From Castor canadensis (Eukaryota; Chordata; Mammalia; Rodentia; Castoridae): a DNA stretch of 64,000 nt. Position numbers and translations under genes: made by a program. Location of the stretch: NCBI RefSeq assembly GCF_047511655.1, contig NC_133386.1, positions 131,985,366-132,049,365 of the forward strand, in the 5' to 3' direction. A model generated the notes under the pieces. It was not told the DNA's origin and did not search any database. It was given only the letters and a program-made list of their open reading frames with translations. Positions 56,055 to 64,000 of this stretch are shown here, in pieces (positions within the stretch are counted from its first letter, which is position 1; each line of letters begins with the position of its first letter).

Positions 56055-57339
56055 CCATGACCCAGCTGGGCCTCTCCCAGTGTCTACAAAGCAAAGTGTC
56101 CTGGGTTTTTGAGGTGAAATAAATGCCCCATCTGGTAACACTGGGCTTCTTTCCCTGGTTGCTGTGACGGAAGGGACTGGCTGTCAGTTCAGAGTGCAGT
56201 CTTAGTCACCCAGTAAATTTAGGCTGTTGATTGATGGACTGAGAAGGCCTTAGGGCACAGTGGGGGTCGGGCAGAGAAGGTGGCAGGGAGGTGCCTGTGG
56301 GTATGTTGGTTTTGGCCCCTGGGAAGAAGCTGACACTGTTCTCCAGGGCTGGCTGGCGGGCTTTCATTACACACCCACATCCTCAGGCTCACACCTCTGC
56401 ATACACCATTTCTCTAGCTGGACTCTTTTTTTTCTTTTTCTCCCTGAAACTTCTCCAGACTATAACTCTTATTCATCCTTCAAAACCCAGTCGGTGTCAT
56501 CCCTGCCGTGGGGAGTGTGTTGGTGTGTCAGCAGCAGAATCTCCAGGGCTAGAGACCTGGCTGCTGGTGACTCCCCATCAGAGCTCCTCCTCCCTGTTTG
56601 GGGAGCATCTAATCCCCCACTGTCCTATGACCTCCTTGAGACAAGACTCTACAGGGCATCCTCATTGAGAAGCCAAGATTAAAAACAAACAAACAAAACA
56701 AAGAAAAACCAGGCTGGGCCCCGTTGTGGAGCCCCAGAGGGCTTGGCAAAGCTAGCTGGAATGCAACAGGGCTCTCAGGCTGCGTGGCTTTGGGCCAGTC
56801 CAGACCCTCACAGAGCTTCAGTTTTCTCCTCTGACAGAGGGGCTGGATTCAGGGGAGCCCAGGCCCACCCAGCACTGATCTTCCCTGACAGAGGGTGTGT
56901 GCCCAGGACTGAAGGGAGGGCTGTGAAGGTCCACCAGACACTGTCCATCATGGCGGCTGGTCCTGTCCGTGCAGGCAAAGACTGGCCCCAGAAAGCACAG
57001 CTCCAGACATGCAGGAGTCTCTCTCAGGACAGGGCAGGGGAGTGGAAACTCCAGAGTCCCCCAGGGCAGGTTGGGGACTGCAGTTTTCTTAGGCTGAGGC
57101 TTTGTGCCAGGTCAGGCAGAGGCTTTGCTTTGGATCTAGAATGTTGTAGGTGTAGAGAGCTGGCTGGAGACCTTCTTGTGTTGTCAGCCTGAGGGCCAGG
57201 GTCCTGTGTGGCTACAGAAGACAGCGCCATATTGGCTGCCCTGAACCCAGCACCGGCCCATGTGCCCTCAGTCAGACGCTGGGCCTGTGCAATGGGCCGT
57301 GTTGACCAGCAAGTAGAAAGATAGAGTTATTAGGAAATG
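56055..57339. other. Unique sequence, no gene recognised
   Basis: Contains an A-rich (AAAC)n-like stretch at 56680-56706. Open frames up to 149 codons (56743-57192) overlap others and have no recognisable domain. Confidence 0.4.
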
Positions 57340-57515
57340 GAATCTGTTCCCTGTGCCAGCATTTGCTTACTGTGACTTGAGGCAGTGACTTAACCTTCTT
57401 GAGTTTTTGTTTCCACATTTGTATGCTGGGAGTAACAAGTCCTGTCCCTCGTGGAGCTGTAATGCAGCTTAAATGAGATGATGGATGTATCATGCTCAGC
57501 AGATGTGCTCAGTGC
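57340..57515 (+). repeat. MIR relic, plus strand
   Basis: Order 'gtgacttgaggcagtgac', 'ttgagtttttgtttccac', 'gtggagctgtaatgcagc', 'ttaaatgagatgatggatg'. Confidence 0.7.
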
Positions 57516-57840
57516 TCTCAACGCCAGCAATCCATGCTGGGCTCTCTGCATGTGCAGAGGACAGAGGCTGAGAGCAAGGGGTACTGGAGAGATGGTTGGA
57601 CCGAGGTCATGGGAGAAGAGGAGAAAGCACTCTCGTTGGGGTGAGGAATGAGTCACCTTCCTGTTCTAGCTTCAGCCTTCCGAGTTCCCCCCACTCCCAT
57701 CCCTGTGAGGTGCATGAAGACATCTGCTACTCCCAGCAGTCACCAGGTACAGTGGGGATGGAGATGTAACCCCATCACCTGCCCAGGATATTGTCTTGGG
57801 CCTCAATTTCCCAACCTGTAAAATAGGATAAATGCTACCC

Positions 57841-57925
57841 AGGACCATGCACAAGTTTATGGAATTTCCAGAATTTTCTAGCTTAGTTCATGCCTTCTGG
57901 TTCCAGACCCCAACTCCAAGGGGAC
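57841..57925 (+). repeat. ~85-bp repeat unit A
   Basis: AGGACCATGCACAAGTTTATGG, 'cagaattttctagctta', 'catgccttctggttccag', 'ccccaactcc' aligns with 58369-58455 at roughly 80% identity without large gaps. Flanks differ. Family not recognised. Confidence 0.8.
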
Positions 57926-58368
57926 ACCAGATGAAATTGAAAGAGGTGACGGAGGTGAAAGGCACAGGGATGGGGTTAGTCTCTGGGAGTTAGACATGGT
58001 AGCAGGCCTCAGACACCATCTCAATGGGAGGGTCACTTGGACAACTGCCTGGCAGCTCTCAGGTTGCTCATTTCCTCAGGCTGGAAGCTCAGAGAGGGCA
58101 GTGAAGTCCATTTCCCCTCCTTGAGGGGACATTGCTAGGTCCTGCTAGACTCCAGCCCCATGACAGGATTTCACACACCTCCCCACTCACCCCCTCAGCC
58201 AATGTGCACTGACCGTCCTACACGGTTTGGCCCTGCCCACCCCTTTCTGCTCTCTCCTCCCAGTGGGGTCCCACTGTATCATTGAGGTTACCCCAGACCT
58301 GCTAGGCAAGAGGTATCCTCGTCTTCCTCCCAGCCCAGAGTCCCTTCTTGTTGGGATGCCCTAGAGAA

Positions 58369-58455
58369 GGACCATGCATAAGTATATGAATTTTTTAGAA
58401 TTTTCCAGCTTACTCCTGCCTTCTGCTTCCAGACTCCAACTCTGAGGAGGCACAG
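58369..58455 (+). repeat. ~85-bp repeat unit B
   Basis: Second copy of 57841-57925: AGGACCATGCATAAGTATATG, 'tagaattttccagctta', 'cctgccttctgcttccag', 'ctccaactct'. Same orientation, 528 bp apart. Confidence 0.8.
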
Positions 58456-58939
58456 AGCTCTTCTTGCTGATGGGGCTCAGCGGCCCTCCCCTCTAACGCT
58501 TCCTCTTCTTTGAGGGCCTCTGTGTTCCTGAAGGAGAGCACAGACTGCCCACACTGGCTGCCATGTGGATCTGGCCTTATAAGTACCCACTGGAAATCCA
58601 CCACGCCCAGGAAAAGTCACCCAGGCCCTCGTGCCTGCCCCTGCCTTCACTTCTGGCCTCAAACCAAGGCCCTCCACTCTCAATATCCAGAAGATTCCAG
58701 GTAATATTGAGCCCTCATGGTGCTAACCTCTTAGAGCAACTCTGCTATGAAAACCCTGGCAGGTTACACAGAATGCTTATGACCACCAGCCTTTCCGCTC
58801 CTCACCACAGCCCTGTAAGGGAAGGGCAACAGGGCAGGGGGTTTGTGTCTGTGCTGCTTACTGTGGAATCTAGCAGTGTGCTGGATGAATGAAGGCTGGG
58901 TACCACAGGCAGATGGGTGAATAGGGATGGATAGGATGG
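58456..58939. other. Unique sequence, no gene recognised
   Basis: No element or exon was recognised. Overlapping open frames only. Confidence 0.4.
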
Positions 58940-59298
58940 TGCCTTAGTCCATTTGGGCTGTCATAACAAAATAGTGTAGATGGAGTGATTTATAAATAAC
59001 AAATTTATTGCTCATAGGTCTGGAGGTTTAGGAAGCCCAAGATTAAGGTGCTGACAGATTTCATATCTAGTGAGGACCCACTTCTTGATTCATAGACAGC
59101 CATCTTTTTGGTACGTCCTCACATGGCCAAAGGGGTGGGGATCTCCTTGGGGTCCCTTTTATAAGGGCTCTGATCCCATCATGAGGGCTCCACCTTCATG
59201 ACTTAATCACTTGTGAAAGGCCCCACCTCCTGACACCATCACACTGGGGAACAGGTTTCCACATACATGTGACTTTGGGAGGACACAGTCAGACCACA
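58940..59298 (-). mobile_element. MaLR (MLT1/MST-like) solo LTR, minus strand
   Basis: A 359-bp element reads, reversed, TGCCTTAGTCCATTTGGGC, 'gatttataaataacaaatt', 'gaggacccacttcttgattc', 'cctcacatggccaaagg', 'ataagggctctgatcccatc', 'cttgtgaaaggccccacc' and ends CAGACCACA. It is flanked by GATGG (58935-58939) and GATGA (59299-59303), a 5-bp duplication with one change. It is an LTR without internal region. Confidence 0.86.
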
Positions 59299-60664
59299 GA
59301 TGATGGCAGGTAAGTAGATGGGTGAGGGGATGAATGGATTGGTGGGTGGGAAGAGACTGGATCTGGATATAGGGCAGGAAAAACTTGATATGTGATTGAA
59401 TTTGTATAGCTCAGAGGGTCCTTTGAAGGGCCTGAGTGTAGAGAGAGAGGCAGCCAGTGATCTCTGGGGGCCAGGAAGGGGGAAAAAGGCCTCCAGGAGT
59501 GAGTTGGGCATGGTGGCAGCAGGCAGCAGCCTCAGGAGTCTCCTTTCTCCTCCTGGCTAGTCCATACTGGCCAGGAGTAATGAACTTGGTTCCTGTCAGG
59601 ACTCCTCAAAGCCCTAGCCAAATACTGGAGAGGTCTCACCCTGCTCCAGCCCACACAGGGCTCTGGGGCCCGTTCCCCTTGGGGCTGGGGCTAAGGTGAG
59701 GTATGGGAAAGTGAGGCAAGTGAAGGCAGCCACTCTGGAGGTGAGGGGAAGGAGTCTCCATTGAATGTGCTCAGGACTTAAGATTTCTCAGTCCTCCCGA
59801 TTTCCCCAGGGGGAGACAGGCGTGGCTTTGGGGAGCAAGGGAGGGTGGTCTGAAAACTGTTAATGAAGATGCCTCTGTCCCAGAGAGACACAGAGCCTTG
59901 CTGAGAGCATGGGGTAGGAGGCGAACAATGATTGAGCGCCAGAGAGTGAGAGGGATTTCTCCATCAGGGGTGCTCCTGCCCGCCCCTCACCACAAGCTCC
60001 TTCCCCAGGTTGGACGTGAACCTGAGTATGTCTGTATGTCTGTGTGTAATTGCACCTGCCTCTTAGGGCTGTTCCAAGGTTTCAACAGGTTAACACTTAC
60101 CACGGACAGGTGCAGGGCCTGGCACTTGACAGGTCCCCTGTAAGGATTAGTAGCAGGAGAGGTTACTGGCTAAGAGCTAGTATCTGAGTCAGGCTGCCTG
60201 GCTCCTGGCCTGGCTCTCGGGACCACTAAGTGTTAGGACAGTTAGCATCTGTGTCCGCTTGTGTTTGGGGGAAACAGTGTCTACAGCTCCTTCTCAGCCC
60301 TTCCCCATCCCCTCAGTCACACACCCCTGGCCCTCAAGGCCACTCTCATCAGACAGTATATTCTTGCTTCACAGGAAACACGTGTTAACATCCTGTCCCC
60401 AAACTCATCGGAATCTGTTCCCATTCTGCCTCCATTACCATCCTGGTCTGTCGCAGGATGGGACTTCCTGAATGGCATCCTGGAGGAGGGACTTTCTTCC
60501 CTCCCTCCGGCCCCTCTCCACAAAGACCTCTCCTCCCTTCCTCACCTTCCTTGTGCTCACCCCCAGGACACACATTCAAGTTGCTGCCTCTCTCCCACCC
60601 CTTCCGTTTGCCCCTGTCCTGATCGTAATCCCACGCAACACAATCCCAACTCCACTCCTGAGTG
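59299..60664. other. Unique sequence, no gene recognised
   Basis: (GGAT)-like degenerate text lies at 59305-59350, MIR-like plus text at about 60060-60200 and L2-like pyrimidine-rich text at 60290-60640. No exon is supported. Confidence 0.4.
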
Positions 60665-60671
60665 TTGAAAT

Positions 60672-60790
60672 CCTGGAAAGAATTTTTTAAAACTATTTTT
60701 TCCAGAATTGTATTTTGGGGATTTTGATCTTTCAGGATTTTAGAATTTAGGGATTTTGATATTTGGAGATTTCAGCATCCAGGACTATGA
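60672..60790. repeat. AT-rich degenerate ~16-bp tandem motif
   Basis: The phrases GGGGATTTTGATCTTTCA, GGATTTTAGAATTTA, GGGATTTTGATATTTG and GAGATTTCAGCATCCA follow one another, giving a loose 15-18 bp period. It stands out in GC-rich surroundings. I recall similar ATTTTG-rich ancient mammalian repeats but cannot name the family. Confidence 0.6.
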
Positions 60791-62729
60791 CTGCTACCCC
60801 TCTACCCTTGCAGGTTCCTGCCTGGACTCTGGTGTCAGTGGCCCTCCTCTCTCCCTCATGGGCCCTGATGCCTGATGCTTTTCTCAGCTAACCCTCCTCC
60901 TGGCTCCCTCCTGCCTTTTGGGACATAAGCAGCCACCTCTTCTGCACGGAATAGCTAATGTCCCTGCTGTTCTCACATCTCATCTCCCCCCGGCTCTGGC
61001 AGTCAGATGCTGCCCATGTCACTGTCTCTAGCCAGGACAGCTCTCCTGTGTGTCATCAACCTAGCTGCCCCTGGCACAGCTGCTGTAGGGTTGACAGGGC
61101 TGGAAGCCTGAGGCACAATCAAGTTCACACTAGGTCTCCGCAAGCCTTTATGGAATGGCCAGCCCATTTTGAGTTCTTCATGAGAAGAGGCTCATGCCCC
61201 ATGCCAAGACAACCTCTGTCTCCATGGGGAGAAGGTCCTCTGGGAGCCATGAGCCGCCCACAGACAGTGGAAGGCAAAGCCACAGAGTGGGATGAGGCCG
61301 GAGGGGTGCTTCACATCCTTCAGGCCAAGGGGTCAGAGAAACTTCCTTTAGCTTTCTGAGTCCCACAGACTCCTCTAGCCCCAACACTCCAGAGCCAGAA
61401 GGCAGGGGGAGGGCAGGAGGTCTTTCCAGCCTTTTTCTCTTAGCCTTGTTTTCCTCAGTTTCCCTCTCTGAACAGTGAGTGGGCTGGACTTACCATGTGA
61501 TCTAAGGGTCTCCATGGCCCTTTGTTTCAAATGTCACCTGGGTTGGAAATCTCAACCTCTTTTCCTCATTGAAGCCAGCCTCACCTGCCATCCCAGAGCT
61601 GGGGACAAGAATGAACAGTGGGAAATGGTGAGGTGAGCGGCAGAGAGGGGGCCTCTCCACCTGGAGACCTTCCCCTGCATGTGGGTCCCTAGCCCAGCCA
61701 CTTCAGAGACAGCAAACACCACCCTAGATGGCACACAGGGCCCAAGTTATGCCATTGTCCCAGCTGTTGAGCTGACTGAATAGGGGCTCTACTTTGCAGA
61801 TAGGAAGACCCAGGCCCCAAAGCAGGAAGGGCTCTGCCCAGAATTACATGCCGGGCTGTCCCTCAGGTGGAGCTCAGGAGGATCTGTGGGAATTCCATGG
61901 CTTCATGCCCCATGTCAGTGGTAAGAGTTCAGCCCTCATGGTACAGAAGGGAAGATGAAGGTCCTAGATGGTGCAGAGCCAGGCTATGTCCCCACTGTCT
62001 CTGTGACAGAGGCAGTGACAGTCATAAAGCCTCAGACCTCCTGCTAGCAGGCATACCTGCTGCTTGAACCCCACCATCTGAGCCCTTACTTTTGGGTATA
62101 GCAGGTGCCCCCTCCCTGCCCCCACAGAGCCCCCATGTTTTCCTGTGGTCCAAAGGAGGAGGAGCTGGGGCAGTGTGGCAGTCCCTCTGGTGGGGACAGT
62201 ATGTAGGGTTCATGGAAACATCTCCCCCCTGCCTGGATCCCCTTTTAAGAGGGGGCCGCAGGCTTCAGCAGATTAATGGTGCAGAGGCCACTCATTTCCT
62301 CTGACCGGGAGACAGGCCGGTCACACACTCCATTGTTGGCTGCCCTTATCTCAGGAAGTTCCCCCAGCCCCATCCGGAAGCAGCAGCTAGGCCTTCATGC
62401 CCCCGGCCTCACCTTTCTTTGCCTTTCGGAAGCTGAAGAGCTTGTCAGGGCTCAGATCCTGCAAGCACCCCCTCCCGTGGGAAGTCTGGATTTTACCTGG
62501 GGCAATGGGGAGCCATGGAGGGCCAAGTAAGGCAGGTTGGGTCCCAGGTGGACTTCAGAAGGAAAGTCCTTGGGGGAGGTAGGGATCCAAGGATGACCTG
62601 GAAGGGGAGAGGCTGGAGACCGCGCAGGTAGGAGGCAGGAGATGGAGGGCTGCACCTGGGGCCCAGGTGGGATACAGTTAGGCAGAGCAGAGTACCATAA
62701 ACCTGGGCTTAGAAACTTGCTTCCAGGAG
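60791..62729. other. Mostly unique or old-repeat sequence, no gene supported
   Basis: L2-like text at 60800-60950, MIR-like reverse text at 61735-61870 and at 61940-62050. A possible 46-nt exon-like interval on minus at 62413-62458 is treated as a finding rather than a gene. No other coding evidence is seen. Confidence 0.4.
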
Positions 62730-62985
62730 CTCTGGGCTACTGCTCCCATTTTAGGTCACAGCACAGCCATGCGTAGCTCTTCCAGGAAGCCTTCCCTGAC
62801 CCCCACAGGACTCAGTCACCAGTAACTCCCCCTACACCCCATTGGAGTCCTGGGTAGGATGCAGGGTAGTCTCCCTCACTGGACTGGCCACCTCCATAGC
62901 AGAGACCCCCCCTCCCATGTCTGCCTGCCTCTCCCCTGCTGAGAATTGAACCCTCTGAGGCTAGCTGCAGCCAACTGGTCCAGCC
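62730..62985 (+). repeat. L2 LINE 3' end relic
   Basis: 'ctcttccaggaagccttccc', 'tgacccccacaggactcag' and 'cactggactggccacctcc' follow the plus-strand L2 3' order, including the hallmark AGGAAGCCTTCCCTGA. Confidence 0.7.
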
Positions 62986-63664
62986 ACATCTCCCACAGTA
63001 TGCCGGCCCTTTCCCTACAGGCCTCCTTCCATCAGCCCACCTGTCCTCCCCCCACCATGCTTTGGGCCAGCTGTGTCCCTCCTGGAACACCCTGTCCCAT
63101 CGCTCTTGGGGAATCTCTGCCACTCACTGAGGCCTCTCAGGTACTTGAACCCTCCTGCGACCTCCCTGAGGCCCCTCTGTGCCCACTGCTGTGCCAGGGA
63201 AGACAGCCAAGACCATTCTCTTCCACTACAGCAGCTCCAGTCAATAAAGTATTCCAGAAAAGGATTCCACAGCTTAAAAAAAAAGTTTAAAACCACTCAT
63301 TTATTACAACCTTAACAGATAAAGATGCCAGCTTAACTGACACAGCACGAGATGTCTAGAAAAGTCCAGATTTTCAGGGAGGAAGCCATCAACAACTTCC
63401 AAGCAAACTTTTCGCCATTTCAAACAGGGCAGGTGGACACTAAGATAGCCCTGGGAGGGCCCCACAGGCCAGCAGGTGGTGGAGTGAAGATCCTCAGGCC
63501 ACTGGCCCCTCAGATAGCATGTGCTCCTCAGGAAGAGCAGAGGAGGGAGGACGGGTCACTTCCCTGAGAGGGAACCGGTGGGGAACAAGGTTGAGCCCTG
63601 CCTGCCTGATTAGAGGCGGTCAGGGTTAGCTAACAGCCCTTGAACTCCTTCCTGCTTGGCCCCA
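62986..63664. other. Unique sequence with an AATAAA/A-run stretch
   Basis: L2-like text continues to about 63190. At 63241-63247 CAATAAAG is followed within 40 bases by an A9 run (63275-63283), and on minus an AATAAA lies at about 63300-63305. No gene reads into either. The part 63320-63440 is unrecognised unique DNA. Confidence 0.35.
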
Positions 63665-63785
63665 CCTACTCTTAATTCCAGTTACAGATGAGGAGACTGT
63701 GACTCTGAGAGCTTGGTCAACCTGTTCCAGGTCACCCAGTGGATGATGGAAGGCTGGGAAGCCAACCCCTGTGTTAAACTCCGCC
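63665..63785 (-). repeat. MIR relic, minus strand
   Basis: Order 'ccagttacagatgaggagac', 'cctgttccaggtcacccag', 'gccaacccctgtgttaaac'. Confidence 0.65.
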
Positions 63786-64000
63786 AGTGTCAAAGCTCAG
63801 CCTGGGTGGGCCCAAACTCAGGAACATGCAACTGGGTGTGCTTGTGTTGGGGTTGGGGCAGCCCCATTTCTCTAGGAGAGGTGAAGCAGAAGAACTCCAT
63901 CTGAATGGTGTCAAGTGGCTTTCAGTGTCCTGGGCTGGCTTCATGATTGGTTTGCTGCTATGTGTGCAGTCTGGTCCAAGCCTGGGCTGGGGTTCTTGAA
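63786..64000. other. Unique sequence to window end
   Basis: No gene or repeat is recognised. Confidence 0.4.

Noticed and set aside
63230-63310. 3' end of a gene (AATAAA plus A run)
   Set aside because: No coding sequence or 3' UTR reads into it on either strand, and AATAAA is common by chance and in L2/MIR text.

Overview
The window is mammalian nuclear DNA, most likely from a rodent. It is dense in a dimeric SINE that pairs a 7SL/B1-like half (ending in a text like 'ctgcctcctgagtagctaggattacagg') with an ID-like tRNA-derived half ('gctggtggagtggctcaagtgg' style). It also carries rodent-type L1 3' ends, MIR and L2 relics and MaLR solo LTRs. The B1-dID arrangement is known from Castoridae, Sciuridae, Gliridae and relatives. 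The exact sequence style looks beaver-like to me, but that is recognition from memory and was not searched.

No functional protein-coding gene can be supported. The open frames are short, overlap on both strands and mostly run through repeats. The longest (about 27.5-28.2 kb) are translations of a CCAT-type minisatellite. The window therefore reads as intergenic or intronic DNA built by retroposition.

The three strongest gene-derived features are all RNA-templated copies. (1) At 17305-18698, minus strand, lies an intronless cyclin D2 (CCND2) retrocopy with 5' UTR, coding region, short 3' UTR and A-rich tail. It is bounded by a perfect 13-bp target-site duplication and broken by two frameshifts. 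(2) At 15600-15836, plus strand, lies a 3'-truncated 7SK RNA copy without a poly(A) tail, inside a perfect 14-bp duplication (a 'tailless' retropseudogene). (3) At 53523-53687, the first ~55 nt of 5S rRNA are joined directly to the second half of a B1-dID SINE, which looks like a template-switch chimera.

Layout: 1-15 kb is unique DNA with SINEs at 1.0, 3.35, 8.2, 8.7 and 13.2 kb, a MaLR relic at 2.9 kb, MIR/L2 fragments and AT-rich islands at 5.1, 5.95 and 10.0 kb. 15-20 kb holds 7SK, a Tigger-like DNA transposon, the CCND2 copy and several SINEs. 20-30 kb has a SINE with a long CA microsatellite in its tail (21.6 kb), a possible solo LTR (22.9-23.5 kb), an MLT1-like LTR split by a SINE (25.3 kb) and the minisatellite (27.6-28.05 kb). 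30-45 kb has nested repeats (an L1M fragment and a SINE inside a MIR at 34.2 kb), an almost perfectly bounded MaLR solo LTR (36.4 kb) and an L1 tail inside a SINE (41.8 kb). 45-50 kb holds an unexplained low-repeat stretch split by an L1 3' end (47.2-47.6 kb), then a 1-kb old L1. 50-64 kb is mostly unique DNA with the 5S/SINE chimera, another bounded MaLR LTR (58.9 kb), a repeated ~85-bp pair (57.8/58.4 kb) and an odd AT-rich tandem motif (60.7 kb).

I found no operon, CRISPR, phage or other coherent new system. What is interesting is the retroposition record and a few unexplained islands. Family names for old repeats come from recognition by eye and should be confirmed with a repeat library.
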